Shown here: piece by piece, positions 1-8,687 of the stretch
How the letters are laid out: every line of letters begins with the position of its first letter
How positions within the stretch are numbered: the first letter of the stretch is position 1
Source: Anabaena sp. 4-3
Lineage (GTDB): Bacteria > Cyanobacteriota > Cyanobacteriia > Cyanobacteriales > Nostocaceae
Assembly (NCBI RefSeq): GCF_001597745.1
Contig: NZ_LUHJ01000009.1
Location: 71,224 to 135,223, forward strand
DNA length: 64,000 bases
Reading direction: 5' to 3'
Position numbers and translations under genes: made by a program
The notes under the pieces: model-generated
Seen by the model: the letters and a program-made list of their open reading frames with translations, nothing else
The model's database searches: none
What the model was told of the DNA's origin: nothing

Positions 1-1
1 T

Positions 2-799
2 CGTAAAGTCAGATTACCTGTGATTGGATGGATAAAAACTTACGAAGATTTACCCACAGCATATCAACCCAAATCAGTCACCATCAGTAAACAAGCTCAT
101 CAGTGGTTTATCTCTTGGAAAATAGAAGTAGAAACTTCCACAACACCTAAAACGCAAGAGTTTGTAGGCGTTGATTTAGGTATTAATCATTTAGCCACAC
201 TTTCAACAGGAGACATATTTGATGGCGTAAAGAGTTATCAAAAGTATGAATCGAAACTAGCCAGAATGCAATACTTGAACCGTCATAAACAATTCGGTTC
301 CAGTAATTACAGAAAATCCCAAATCAAAATTGCTAGGCTACACCAAAAAATAGCCAACATCAGGAAAGATACATTACATAAAATCACCACCTATATCAGC
401 AAAAACCACGCGGTGATAGGGATAGAGGATTTGAATGTCTCTTTTATGTTAGCAAATGGCAAGTTAGCTAAAGCTATAGCGGATATGGGATTTTATGAGT
501 TTCGTAGGCAGCTAGAATATAAAACACAACTATACGGTAGTAAGTTGGTGATTGTGGATAGATTTTATCCCAGTAGTAAAACTTGCTCTAGTTGTGGAGA
601 GCAAAAATCATCTTTGTCATTGTCGCAAAGAGTGTTTAAATGTGAACATTGTGGCTGGGAGTGTGATAGAGATGTCAATGCTGCCATAAATCTCTGTCAA
701 GAAGCGACTAGATTAGTCGTGTTAGCCTGTGGACTAGATAGTGCCGACACTTCTAGGAAGAAGCAGGAAGAAAAAGCTGGCACTTGTGAGCATTTGTGA
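2..799 (+). CDS. tnpB: TnpB-family RNA-guided nuclease of an IS200/IS605-type element, 5' end outside window
   Basis: The frame is open to the left edge, so the start lies upstream; a GTG at position 20 is only internal. Counting from that GTG, the RuvC-like catalytic residues are visible as D52 (GVDLG), E136 (GIEDLN) and D218 (DRDVNAA). A four-cysteine zinc finger sits at C189/C192 and C208/C211. TnpB proteins of IS200/IS605 elements are nucleases guided by an RNA made from the element's right end. All catalytic motifs are present, so the visible part looks intact. No tnpA transposase gene can be judged because the left side is cut off. The C-terminal tail (ACGLDSADTSRKKQE) matches a decayed copy near 11.46 kb. 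Confidence 0.93.
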   Translation, partial: RKVRLPVIGWIKTYEDLPTAYQPKSVTISKQAHQWFISWKIEVETSTTPKTQEFVGVDLGINHLATLSTGDIFDGVKSYQKYESKLARMQYLNRHKQFGSSNYRKSQIKIARLHQKIANIRKDTLHKITTYISKNHAVIGIEDLNVSFMLANGKLAKAIADMGFYEFRRQLEYKTQLYGSKLVIVDRFYPSSKTCSSCGEQKSSLSLSQRVFKCEHCGWECDRDVNAAINLCQEATRLVVLACGLDSADTSRKKQEEKAGTCEHL

Positions 800-807
800 G
801 CTTTTTT
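771..807 (+). other. Hairpin across the tnpB stop, probable element right end / guide RNA end
   Basis: AAAAAGCT at 771-778 pairs with AGCTTTTT at 799-806, enclosing a 20-nt loop that holds a short direct repeat (TTGTGAGC twice). The T-run makes it look like a terminator. In TnpB elements the guide RNA overlaps the 3' end of the gene, so this may mark its end. That role is inference. Confidence 0.4.
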
Positions 808-972
808 GAATCGGAAAATAACTCTAGTCATGCCCATTGATCATGTAAATGTTTAACAAGCAAAAAACTGTTTGGGCAATTTGAGCCTGATTGTTGGCTC
901 GTGCTACACACAAATTTTTAGTTAAAAAATTTGTGGCTGTTTTGAAAAACGTCATTTAGGTTCGGGAATCTC

Positions 973-2022
973 ATGGTAACTAACTCGCAAACCCCAACTG
1001 TAGAAGCAAAATCATCCAAGTCTTTACCTGGGACTGATGCTAAGGCGCGTGTCAGTCAATTTATGAAACAGTTACAAGATGAAATTACGCAAGCACTAGA
1101 AAAACTGGATGGTGTGGGTAAGTTTCATGAAGATAGTTGGGAACGTCCAGAGGGAGGTGGTGGGCGATCGCGTGTGCTGCGCGAAGGTGCAATATTTGAA
1201 CAAGCAGGGGTAAATTTTTCTGAAGTTTGGGGTTCTCATCTGCCTCCTTCAATTTTAGCCCAGCGTCCAGAAGCGGAAGGGCATGGTTTTTATGCTACGG
1301 GTACATCATTGGTATTACATCCCCGTAACCCTTATGTACCAACTGTTCACCTCAACTACCGTTATTTTGAAGCTGGCCCTGTGTGGTGGTTTGGTGGTGG
1401 TGCTGACTTAACACCCTATTACCCCTTTGCTGAAGATGCGGCTCATTTCCATCAGACACTCAAGCAAGCTTGCGATCAACATCACCCAGAGTATTATCCG
1501 GTGTTTAAACGCTGGTGTGATGAATACTTCTACCTGAAGCATCGGGGTGAAACACGCGGAGTAGGCGGTTTATTTTTCGATTATCAAGATGGACAAGGGG
1601 TTTTGTATCGCGGCCCTAATCCCAAAGGAGAAGCAGCTAACTACAGTAATCAAGTGGGAGAACCAGCACCCCGCAATTGGGAAGATTTGTTTAGTTTTGT
1701 GCAAGAATCTGGTAAAGCGTTTTTACCTGCTTATGTGCCGATTGTGGAACGCCGTCATGGGATCGAATATGGCGATCGCCAACGAAATTTCCAACTTTAC
1801 CGTCGGGGTAGATATGTGGAATTTAACTTGGTTTATGACCGAGGCACAATTTTCGGCTTGCAAACTAACGGACGTACAGAATCGATTTTGATGTCTCTAC
1901 CACCTCTAGTCCGTTGGGAATATGGTTATCAGCCTGAACCTAATTCTCCAGAGGCAGAACTGTATGACACTTTCCTCAAGCCTCAAGATTGGAGCAACTG
2001 GACACCCAGTAAATCATCATGA
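973..2022 (+). CDS. hemF: Oxygen-dependent coproporphyrinogen III oxidase
   Basis: This 349-residue protein matches aerobic coproporphyrinogen oxidase, which oxidatively decarboxylates coproporphyrinogen III to protoporphyrinogen IX for heme and chlorophyll synthesis. The family core is clear: GGGGRSRVL near residues 61-69, the VHLNYRYFE block at 125-133 and [10 protein letters not shown] at 141-150. The ATG at 973 gives a normal length with a short low-complexity N-terminus. A HIP1 octamer lies inside the coding sequence. The gene stands alone, with a tnpB element upstream and a repeat-bearing intergenic stretch downstream. The enzyme is soluble and needs O2; many cyanobacteria also carry an anaerobic alternative, which is not in this window. 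Confidence 0.96.
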   Translation: MVTNSQTPTVEAKSSKSLPGTDAKARVSQFMKQLQDEITQALEKLDGVGKFHEDSWERPEGGGGRSRVLREGAIFEQAGVNFSEVWGSHLPPSILAQRPEAEGHGFYATGTSLVLHPRNPYVPTVHLNYRYFEAGPVWWFGGGADLTPYYPFAEDAAHFHQTLKQACDQHHPEYYPVFKRWCDEYFYLKHRGETRGVGGLFFDYQDGQGVLYRGPNPKGEAANYSNQVGEPAPRNWEDLFSFVQESGKAFLPAYVPIVERRHGIEYGDRQRNFQLYRRGRYVEFNLVYDRGTIFGLQTNGRTESILMSLPPLVRWEYGYQPEPNSPEAELYDTFLKPQDWSNWTPSKSS

Positions 2023-2272
2023 TCATACCCAGGCAGATGCAGAAACTTGCGCCTGATATTAAGTTCTCTGTGTCCCTGTGGGATAGTCATGTCGCTTACC
2101 AATCAGCAATTCAATCATCTGGGGTCAGTGAAAAATTTTTTCTGTGATTTCAGTATTTCTGCCTGGGTACTCAGCACAGGTTTGGTGAGTTAAACTACTA
2201 AAGGTAAGCACCTAGTCAAAAAAGGTGAAAAATCTAGCTGTATCCCCTTAACTGGGATTTTCAGCACTCAAG

Positions 2273-2384
2273 AGTCCTGTGATTGATGAGTTGAATAGTT
2301 TACAAATTGCTCCAAATATTTAACGCTCAATGTCAGTAAACATCGCTGTCAAAGCTATAAACTTGACTCATCAATTTCAGGACT
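2273..2384. repeat. 112-bp element with long imperfect inverted ends
   Basis: The end AGTCCTGTGATTGATGAGT (from 2273) is matched in inverted form by ACTCATCAATTTCAGGACT (to 2384), differing at two positions. This fits a small MITE-like element or one long hairpin. It is the only clear structure in the 408-bp gap between hemF and the STAS gene; a small hairpin ATCCC/GGGAT lies just upstream near 2242-2258. I see no coding sequence in this gap. Confidence 0.5.
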
Positions 2385-2430
2385 AAATTAATGACCATCA
2401 AATTTGTAATGAGTACCACAGGGAGGCGGA

Positions 2431-2799
2431 GTGATTGATATAGAACAAACAACCTATACCACTCAAGACGGTAATACTGTGATTGTCTTGACACCAAAAG
2501 GTCGCTTAGATATCACCACAGCTTGGCAATTTCGCCTAAAGTTACAGGAGTGTATTTCTAAACTGAGTGGTCATATAGTGGTGAATCTGGGCCAGGTAAA
2601 TTTTATCGATAGTTCTGGTCTTACATCTTTGGTTGCTGGTATGCGTGATGCTGATAAAGTTAACGGCAGTTTTCGCATTTGTAATGTCCACCCAGAAGCC
2701 AAACTTGTGTTTGAAGTCACCATGATGGATACAGTGTTTGAAATTTTCGACACTGAGGAGGAAGCTTTAGAAGGTGTACCTCGCAGTATTGCTAGCTAA
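2431..2799 (+). CDS. STAS-domain anti-sigma factor antagonist
   Basis: A 122-residue single STAS domain of the SpoIIAA/RsbV type. The phosphorylatable-serine loop is present as IDSSGL at residues 59-64. Such proteins bind or release an anti-sigma or partner-switching kinase according to phosphorylation of that serine. The start is GTG, supported by a purine-rich GGGAGGCGGA directly upstream. No partner kinase or PP2C phosphatase is adjacent; the PP2C gene at 62.1 kb is far away and not obviously linked. Which process it controls cannot be told from sequence. Confidence 0.88.
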   Translation: MIDIEQTTYTTQDGNTVIVLTPKGRLDITTAWQFRLKLQECISKLSGHIVVNLGQVNFIDSSGLTSLVAGMRDADKVNGSFRICNVHPEAKLVFEVTMMDTVFEIFDTEEEALEGVPRSIAS

Positions 2800-2836
2800 G
2801 AAAGTGCTGAGTTATCAGTGATTTTGTGACTTAGCA

Positions 2837-3442
2837 CTAAACATTGATGGAATATTGTTCTCTTTTGGTGTAGCAATAGGGGCCAACAATTGCTCCCCAA
2901 GTGGCTTTACCTGTCACTTGGTCAATTCCTTTGTCGTAACTAAACAATTCTGTCGGTGTGATTTTCAAACCTAAAGAAACTTGTACTGTATTACCTTGGT
3001 AAGTGAAAGTGCAACGAGCCTCCGCAGGGGGTGTAGCGATAAATTGAGATTGGTTTGGAGCTATTTCTTGCTGAGTCACTTGGAGGATACAACCCGGCAA
3101 TAATTCTAATTGCTCTGGGGTGAGTGCTTTAAGTAAGGTAGGGTTACGACCTGCACCACTTAAAGCACTAGGATTTTTCGGCATATAGTATTGTACTTGT
3201 AGCAATGTTTTGTCATCGTTGGGCATTAACCTGAGAATGCGCTGGCGATAAGGATGTTCTAAATTCACAATGTTGGCTTGTTCGGCAAACAAGGTGATGC
3301 TATCTTCTCTCCATAGTTCAACTGGCCTTTGCCACAGGCGCAAATGCACATACCATACAGGTTCAGCTAAGGCTTGTTGCTGATTATCAAATTCTCCAGC
3401 GAGGTAATTACTCAGGGTAATGAGTTGGAGTGATAAGTTCAT
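2837..3442 (-). CDS. CpcT/CpeT-family phycobiliprotein lyase-like protein
   Basis: This 201-residue protein has the layout of the CpcT/CpeT (DUF1001) chromophore lyases. An N-terminal LAGEFDNQQQAL is followed by WYVHLRLWQRPV, then FAEQANIV, YRQRILRL, LPGCIL and a C-terminal TWGAIVGPYCY. CpcT-type lyases attach phycocyanobilin to a beta-subunit cysteine of phycocyanin or phycoerythrocyanin. Members outside the characterised clades may have other roles, so I leave the symbol empty. It is convergent with the STAS gene and divergent from thf1, with about 160 bp between starts. Length is normal for the family. Confidence 0.8.
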   Translation of the reverse strand: MNLSLQLITLSNYLAGEFDNQQQALAEPVWYVHLRLWQRPVELWREDSITLFAEQANIVNLEHPYRQRILRLMPNDDKTLLQVQYYMPKNPSALSGAGRNPTLLKALTPEQLELLPGCILQVTQQEIAPNQSQFIATPPAEARCTFTYQGNTVQVSLGLKITPTELFSYDKGIDQVTGKATWGAIVGPYCYTKREQYSINV

Positions 3443-3605
3443 ATAATGGACGCATGATTGTCAACATGGTGACACAATACAATATATTTCTGGGAATTTT
3501 TGCGAAAAGAGGTTGATATCCCTAATTTTGCTAGGCAAAAACCCAACTTGGCAAAGTAGCCTTTAAGGTACAAAATAATATAACGTCGCCCTTAACATTT
3601 TCTTT

Positions 3606-4313
3606 GTGAATAACGTCCGTACTGTTTCTGATACAAAGCGAACTTTCTACTCTCTGCACAGCCGACCGATTAATACTATTTATCGTCGGGTAGTAGAGGA
3701 GTTGATGGTGGAAATGCACCTACTGTCAGTAAATGTCGATTTCAGCTACGATCCGATCTATGCCTTGGGCGTTGTCACGACTTTTGACCGCTTTATGCAA
3801 GGCTATCAACCAGAACGGGATAAGGAATCGATTTTTAATGCTATATGTCAGGCTGTAGAGCAAGAACCACAACGCTACAGGCAAGATGCTGAACGGTTAC
3901 AAAATTTAGCTACAAGCTTACCAGTCAATGATTTAATTGCATGGCTGAGTCAAACTACTCAATTACAGCAAGATCCTGACTTACAAGCACAACTACAAGC
4001 GATCGCTCACAATGCTAACTTTAAATACAGTCGTTTGTTTGCGATCGGTTTATTTTCATTACTGGAATTTTCTGATCCTGAGTTAGTCAAAGACGAACAA
4101 AAACGTACTGAGGCGCTCAAAACTCTTGCTAATGGGTTACATATCTCTGAGGAAAAACTCAACAAAGATTTAGACTTATACCGTTCCAACTTAGACAAAA
4201 TGACGCAAGCACTGACGGTGATTGCCGATATGATCTCAGCAGATCGTAAAAAGCGGGAACAGCGTCAACAACAATCAACTACTGTAGTTGCTCCCCCCAC
4301 TCCTAATGAGTAG
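3606..4313 (+). CDS. thf1: Thf1/Psp29, photosystem II biogenesis and thylakoid formation protein
   Basis: A 235-residue protein matching Thylakoid formation 1 / Psp29. Characteristic parts are the N-terminal RTVSDTKRTFYSLHSRPI, VEELMVEMHLLSVN and the FSYDPIYALGVVTTFDRFM segment near residues 48-66. In cyanobacteria the protein co-purifies with photosystem II and affects FtsH protease complexes and PSII repair. The start is GTG. The C-terminal quarter is charged and helical (DRKKREQRQQQ) and ends in a proline-rich tail. Tandem heptamer repeats begin directly after the TAG stop. Confidence 0.93.
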   Translation: MNNVRTVSDTKRTFYSLHSRPINTIYRRVVEELMVEMHLLSVNVDFSYDPIYALGVVTTFDRFMQGYQPERDKESIFNAICQAVEQEPQRYRQDAERLQNLATSLPVNDLIAWLSQTTQLQQDPDLQAQLQAIAHNANFKYSRLFAIGLFSLLEFSDPELVKDEQKRTEALKTLANGLHISEEKLNKDLDLYRSNLDKMTQALTVIADMISADRKKREQRQQQSTTVVAPPTPNE

Positions 4314-4347
4314 TTATTAGTCATTAGTCATTAGTCATTAGTCATTA
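4314..4347. repeat. Tandem heptamer repeat (TTAGTCA type)
   Basis: Four to five copies of a 7-bp unit TTAGTCA directly follow the thf1 stop, followed by a TTGACTG-type variant. Short tandem heptamers like this are typical of heterocystous cyanobacteria. Further tracts of the same unit are at 33.82 kb and, in the opposite orientation, at 60.36 kb and 61.43 kb. Confidence 0.85.
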
Positions 4348-4388
4348 AATAACTTGAGACTATTGACTGTTGACTGATGACTATATTT

Positions 4389-4754
4389 TTAGATACCTAG
4401 CAATTTATAGATTAAGCTGTTGATGATAGTGAGTGCAAACGCCCCTAGCACAGCACTCCAAATACCAAAGCGTAAACGAAAACCTTCTACTAACCAAGCC
4501 GCAATACTAAAGCAGACAACGGCAATCATAAATGTGAACAATCCCGATAATAAATTAAAGGTGATTATATCGGGGACAACAAATATTAAGCGTAAAATTG
4601 GTCTGACTATTGCTGTCACAATACCTAAAACTGCTGCGGAAATAAACGCTTTTTGTGGTGTGTCAACTTCAACCCCTAAAGGCAACTTACTGATAATCAA
4701 CAAGCTGATAGATGTTACCACCCACACAATTAACAGTGTCACAATTTCATTCAT
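4389..4754 (-). CDS. Phage-holin-like (PF04020/YvlD-type) small membrane protein
   Basis: About 121 residues with four hydrophobic segments: a first near residues 4-22, a second with FISAAVLGIVTAIVRPILR, a third around LLSGLFTFMIAVVCFSIAAW, and a C-terminal one ending LTIINSLIYKLLGI. This matches the PF04020 holin-4 superfamily found on many bacterial chromosomes, where it is not tied to prophages. A TTG three codons upstream (4763) could also start translation, but the ATG at 4754 is preferred. Function is unknown. It is convergent with thf1. Confidence 0.72.
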   Translation of the reverse strand: MNEIVTLLIVWVVTSISLLIISKLPLGVEVDTPQKAFISAAVLGIVTAIVRPILRLIFVVPDIITFNLLSGLFTFMIAVVCFSIAAWLVEGFRLRFGIWSAVLGAFALTIINSLIYKLLGI

Positions 4755-4964
4755 TGCCTTCAACCCCTGAAACGTGAATGGTGCTTGGCGAGAAATTATT
4801 CATTCTATCGATAGATAACTTTTTCCATCAACCGATTATCTGTAAGTTACCAAAGGTTTTTTATTTATTCAGAATTTATTTTGGATATCTTTAGGTTTAG
4901 TCAGTCGAAAAGTCAAAGCCAAAAAAATTATTAAGATATTTATGCTTTTGACTTTTGACTTCAC

Positions 4965-5624
4965 CTAATTAGGGTTCTCAGGTGCTACAGGCTGACTAGC
5001 AGGTGCTTGGGGTGCTGGTGCATTATCCGTGGGAACTTGTGGAGAAATATCTTGTCCTGTGGGTGGTTGATTGGGTATTGTCGGGATAGACAATGGATTA
5101 GGGGCTGTAGGTTGGTTGGGGTTAATTTCTGGGATTGGTGCTGTACCAGGCGCAACAGGGAAATTAGGAGGCACAGATAAATTAGGCACGTTGGGGATAG
5201 GTTGCGAAGAAGTAGGTATAATTCCTAAAAATACGCGATCGCCTCCTACTTGTCTGAGTAAATCTAATGTTTCAATCACATCGTTATAAGTCGCTGTACG
5301 GGAAGCGTTGAGGATTAAAGTTGCATTGGGGTTAGCTTGCAAATAATTTCTCACCCGTTGTGCTAATTCCTCTCTTCTTACAAGTTGTTTTTCTATGTAA
5401 ATATTGCCAATAGCATCAATGGTGACAATCTGATTTGCACCGGGTGCATTGATACTAGCGGCTGTATTGGAGCTAGCTTTAGGTAAATCAACATTAATTG
5501 CCTGTTGTCGCGTAAATTGCAAAGCTGCTAACAGGAAAAACGTCAAAATACAAAAAACTACATCAATCAAGGGGATGATTTGAATCTGTGCTTCTTCTAC
5601 TTGTGTATGTAAGTTAACTTTCAT
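4965..5624 (-). CDS. exbD: ExbD/TolR-type biopolymer transport protein with proline-rich tail
   Basis: The N-terminus carries the single transmembrane helix of ExbD/TolR (residues about 14-36) with the conserved proton-path aspartate D21 in PLIDVVF. A periplasmic domain follows to about residue 140. The last 80 residues are an unusual proline/asparagine-rich extension (PNVPNLSVPPNFPV and similar), longer than in standard ExbD. It lies 122 bp downstream of an exbB-like gene on the same strand and is likely co-transcribed. Together they would form the proton-driven motor energising a TonB-type protein; no tonB or receptor gene is in this window. The tail may span or bind the thick cyanobacterial peptidoglycan, which is inference. 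Confidence 0.88.
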   Translation of the reverse strand: MKVNLHTQVEEAQIQIIPLIDVVFCILTFFLLAALQFTRQQAINVDLPKASSNTAASINAPGANQIVTIDAIGNIYIEKQLVRREELAQRVRNYLQANPNATLILNASRTATYNDVIETLDLLRQVGGDRVFLGIIPTSSQPIPNVPNLSVPPNFPVAPGTAPIPEINPNQPTAPNPLSIPTIPNQPPTGQDISPQVPTDNAPAPQAPASQPVAPENPN

Positions 5625-5746
5625 GGTTGTACTCTCAAGTCATTAGTCATTAGTTTCTTCCTATTCTCCCTACACCCTTACACCTCCTGTGTTTTAGGAG
5701 GAAAATGAACAAAGAAAGCCTGAAATATCAAGCTTTCAGGGTGAGA

Positions 5747-6481
5747 TTAAGTTACAGGTGGTTCAGGAGGTTGAGGAAACTGGCTTCTACGGGATTTACC
5801 TGGAGGAAGAAGATTATCCTGTGATACTTCTGACACACTCATTGATGTAGTGTCACTCAAATCAGGCGGGAACTGGCGGTAAAGTAACTCCAATTCATTC
5901 CCGGCTTTGCGGAAAACCTTGACTTGATTGACAACAAACCCTTGAAATAATCGATAAAATACCAAAGTAGTAATCGCAACTATTAATCCGCCGGCTGTAC
6001 TAATTAAGGACTCACCAATACCAGTAGTTGTCCCCGCTACAGACTCAGTTCCTAAATCGCCAATGCGAATTGAGCGTAAAGACTGAATCAAGCCCAAAAC
6101 CGTACCTAACAAGCCCAACAGAGGTGAGAGGGCAATTACAGCCTCTAACAGCTTTTCTCCCCGACGCATCCCAGCTAATTCATCCTCTGCGGTGGCTTCC
6201 AGTGCTAGCCGAAAGGTTTCTACATTTGTTTTTTGTAGACGCAAGGGAGCATAAAGAAACCGTCCAATCGGTTGATCTGTTGCTTGTTTGGCAATATCCG
6301 CCGCTATTTCCCAGTTATCCTGGGCTGCATCCAAAACACGCTCAACTATTTGCTTTTCTTGAGTTAAAATTCGCAACCAGAACCAAAGCCGCTCAAAAAT
6401 CACACTCAAAGATAAAATCGATAGAGCCAGCAAAGGCCACATGGCTGGCCCGCCTTTATAAAACAAATCTATAATATCCAC
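5747..6481 (-). CDS. exbB: ExbB/TolQ/MotA-family proton channel subunit
   Basis: A 244-residue protein with the MotA/TolQ/ExbB layout: an N-terminal helix ([20 protein letters not shown]), a cytoplasmic stretch, and two C-terminal membrane helices ([18 protein letters not shown] and [17 protein letters not shown]). The GLLGTVLG and [13 protein letters not shown] motifs are the family's channel-forming segments. It precedes the exbD-like gene and should assemble with it in the inner membrane to couple proton flow to outer-membrane transport. The C-terminus has a polar tail rich in serine and proline. Confidence 0.9.
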   Translation of the reverse strand: MDIIDLFYKGGPAMWPLLALSILSLSVIFERLWFWLRILTQEKQIVERVLDAAQDNWEIAADIAKQATDQPIGRFLYAPLRLQKTNVETFRLALEATAEDELAGMRRGEKLLEAVIALSPLLGLLGTVLGLIQSLRSIRIGDLGTESVAGTTTGIGESLISTAGGLIVAITTLVFYRLFQGFVVNQVKVFRKAGNELELLYRQFPPDLSDTTSMSVSEVSQDNLLPPGKSRRSQFPQPPEPPVT

Positions 6482-6584
6482 TGTTTAGAATTCCTCCCTG
6501 CATTGCTTAAGCAAATATCCCAAAGCATTTTAATTCTAAAGATTAATGCAGTATTACCATACTCTTATACAGAATTGCTCAGTT

Positions 6585-6655
6585 GGTATGAGGGAATATA
6601 ACCAGTAGGTCTTTTCGACTCAGTTGGGCGGTTATTCCCACCGGGAGTTTATACC
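6585..6655 (+). other. Possible structured leader upstream of the DUF1232 gene
   Basis: GGTAT (6585-6589) can pair with ATACC (6651-6655), and inside it GGGAATATAACC (6592-6603) can pair with GGTTATTCCC (6630-6639) with a 2-nt bulge. The nested stems end 39 bp before the next start codon, which has a clear GGAGGG ribosome site. It could be a leader RNA or a small palindromic repeat. Confidence 0.3.
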
Positions 6656-6694
6656 ATAATTTGTCAGAATTAAAGGTAATTGGAGGGTTAAATC

Positions 6695-6994
6695 ATGAAC
6701 TTTTCAGTCCAAGCTTTGTATAATTGGTATCGTAACGTGCTACGTAACCCTAAATATCGTTGGTGGGTGATTTTAGGGTCTATACTCTATATGCTCAGTC
6801 CTATAGATATCGCCCCCGATTTTATCCCGATTGTAGGTCAACTAGATGATGTTTTGTTATTGAGCATATTAGTGACTGAGGTATCTGGGTTAGTGATGGA
6901 AGGTTGGAAAGCGCGGAAGGGTGAAACCAATACTTCAACAGATTCTACCTCCACTGACGATACAATCGATGTTGATGCTGTCTCTGTTAAGTAG
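6695..6994 (+). CDS. YkvA/DUF1232 family small membrane-associated protein
   Basis: A 99-residue protein with the DUF1232 core, recognisable by LYMLSPIDIAPDFIPIVGQLDDVLLL around residues 31-56. The central part is hydrophobic and probably membrane-embedded, and the C-terminal 25 residues are threonine/serine/aspartate rich. The ATG at 6695 follows a strong GGAGGG ribosome site. Family function is unknown. It stands alone, divergent from exbB, so no pathway can be assigned. Confidence 0.82.
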   Translation: MNFSVQALYNWYRNVLRNPKYRWWVILGSILYMLSPIDIAPDFIPIVGQLDDVLLLSILVTEVSGLVMEGWKARKGETNTSTDSTSTDDTIDVDAVSVK

Positions 6995-7042
6995 TCGAGA
7001 TTATTACACTCAATTTAATCTACCCCCTGCTTTTGTTGTGCG

Positions 7043-7071
7043 ATGGGCAAAGCCCCGCCGGAGGCGATCGC
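7043..7071. repeat. Small dispersed repeat, copy identical to one inside fabZ
   Basis: A 29-bp stretch starting ATGGGCAAAGCCCCGCC and ending in the HIP1 octamer GCGATCGC is identical to 13300-13328. Here it is intergenic; there it is in the fabZ coding region. This is the behaviour of the small dispersed repeats described from Nostoc genomes. Confidence 0.85.
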
Positions 7072-7227
7072 ACTTGTCATGTTCAAGTAGGGGATATTTT
7101 TAATTCGTTTAAATTTCAATTTTTAATTCCCAGCATCCAGAAAATATAAGGCGCATAATTGAAATGTCGCCTGTAGATGAATAAGCAAGCGTAATTTTAT
7201 CATTTCTGGTAACAGAATTTTGCTTTG

Positions 7228-7253
7228 TAGAGACTAAGCATGCTTAGTCTCTA
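7228..7253. repeat. Perfect 26-bp palindrome
   Basis: TAGAGACTAAGCA reads into its own reverse complement around a GCATGC centre. A sister palindrome at 36380-36407 has the same outer arm TAGAGAC and the same centre but different inner bases on both arms. It lies 58 bp before the aldo/keto reductase start. Confidence 0.85.
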
Positions 7254-7310
7254 AATTTGTAGGAGAGATTCTCGCTACCATACAATAACAGTGGCGATTT
7301 AGCTCTGAGT

Positions 7311-8276
7311 ATGACAGCAAAACAAACAAGGCGTAACTTTATCATCACCAGTGCTGCTGTCACTGGCGGTATTGTGGCTTCTGCTGTATTAACTAAGCAT
7401 TCTACCAATCAGGCTGCACCACCAATATCAATGTCAGAACGTGTTCTAGGACGTACAGAAGTTAAATTACCGATATTGGGTTTGGGAGGCGCAGGACAAA
7501 CCCCCTTATCTTGGCATAACAAAGAAGCCGATGCTATAGCTTTAGTTGAAAAAGCTTTAAACCTGGGTATTCGCTACTTTGACACTGCTGCAAGTTATGG
7601 TCCGAGTGAAGATTATTTAGGCAAAGTTTTACCACCCCATCGCGCTAAGATATTTTTAGCGAGTAAGACTGATCAAAGAGATCGGGACGGTGCATGGCGA
7701 GAATTAGAGCGATCGCTCCAACGTCTCAATACAGATTATCTCGATTTATGGCAGCTACACCATGTCTCTTTTACCGAAGAACTCGACACCATCTTTAGTT
7801 CCTCCGGCGCAATTAAAGCTGTAGAAGAAGCCATCCAACAAAAAATCATCCGCTTTGCAGGTATTACCGGACACCATGAACCAGAAGTAATTGCTGAAGG
7901 TTTACGCCGTTATCCTTTTCACACAACATTAATTCCTGTAAACGCCGCCGATAAACATCACCCCCGTCCATTTATTCCCGTAGTTTTACCAGTAGCGCAA
8001 GCGCAGAATGTGGGTGTAATAGCCATGAAAGTTCCGGCTTATGGACGCTTATTTAAACCCGGTGGTTTGTCAGGAATGGAGCAAGCTTTGGGATATACTA
8101 TGTCTCAGCCAGGGGTGCATTGTTGCGTGATTGCGGCGGAAAATGTCGAGCAATTAGAGAATAATGTGAAAATTGCCCGTGCTTTTCAACCGTTAACAGC
8201 GTCACAGTTAGAAGCGATCGCCCAACGTACTGCTACTATCTGGGAAGATGGTACATTTTTCCGTGCGTGGACTTGA
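7311..8276 (+). CDS. Aldo/keto reductase family oxidoreductase with Tat-like leader
   Basis: A 321-residue protein with an aldo/keto reductase barrel. The catalytic set is visible: D91 and Y96 in YFDTAASYG, K119 in LASKT and H150/H151 in DLWQLHHVS. The N-terminus carries TRRNFI followed by a small hydrophobic stretch, resembling a twin-arginine (Tat) signal, so export to the periplasm is possible. The ATG at 7311 is needed to include this leader; without it the enzyme could start at MSERVLG (residue 41). The substrate is unknown. No operon partner is adjacent. Confidence 0.85.
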   Translation: MTAKQTRRNFIITSAAVTGGIVASAVLTKHSTNQAAPPISMSERVLGRTEVKLPILGLGGAGQTPLSWHNKEADAIALVEKALNLGIRYFDTAASYGPSEDYLGKVLPPHRAKIFLASKTDQRDRDGAWRELERSLQRLNTDYLDLWQLHHVSFTEELDTIFSSSGAIKAVEEAIQQKIIRFAGITGHHEPEVIAEGLRRYPFHTTLIPVNAADKHHPRPFIPVVLPVAQAQNVGVIAMKVPAYGRLFKPGGLSGMEQALGYTMSQPGVHCCVIAAENVEQLENNVKIARAFQPLTASQLEAIAQRTATIWEDGTFFRAWT

Positions 8277-8319
8277 TAATTCCTAATTAATATACACAAC
8301 AATCAGACTTAATCAATTT

Positions 8320-8677
8320 TTATTCACAACTCCTATAATTTTGTAAATCTGCTTCAGAAACTTGATCAGAAGGAACTAGCTTGTAATGTTTTTCATGAAC
8401 AATTTTTACTTCACCTTCATCCATTGTTAGTTCAAACATAGCAATTAAATTTTTCTCCAGAAATTGTGCTGATATAGAACGACAAATTAGCTCAGGAAAT
8501 CTTTCTGTGCAATAACCAATATCTTGTTTTGTTTGAGTAACACCAAGCTGATCATTTCCTGCTTTAGCTTGTACAGGTATTATAAATTGCATACCATTAC
8601 GATTTATTCCTACCTGGTTTATAATAACGATTAAAAATTCCAGTAACAATAGAGTTATATATGCCTTCTTTACTCAT
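8320..8677 (-). pseudogene. Remnant of a restriction endonuclease gene, internally deleted and frameshifted
   Basis: Ten bases after the methyltransferase stop, an ATG at 8677 opens a frame reading MSKEGIYNSIVTGIFNRYYK, which ends at a TAA at 8597-8599. A second frame (from about 8649) carries the other end of a protein: VGINRNGMQFIIPVQAKAGNDQ, then TKQDIGYCTERFPEL, ending at 8320. The VQAK segment followed by GNDQ looks like the core of a PD-(D/E)XK nuclease. The two parts look like the start and end of one nuclease gene that lost its middle and its frame. The position directly after a C5 methyltransferase supports this. The family assignment is from memory and cannot be checked here. Confidence 0.55.
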
Positions 8678-8687
8678 GAATACTTTT

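Noticed and set aside
1589-1891. 100-codon open frame within hemF
   Set aside because: Overlaps hemF in another frame, has no ribosome site and no recognisable protein features.
4420-4770. 116-codon plus-strand frame opposite the holin-like gene
   Set aside because: Antisense to a recognisable membrane-protein gene, low-complexity translation.
6028-6474. 148-codon plus-strand frame opposite exbB
   Set aside because: Antisense to a conserved gene; no family resemblance.
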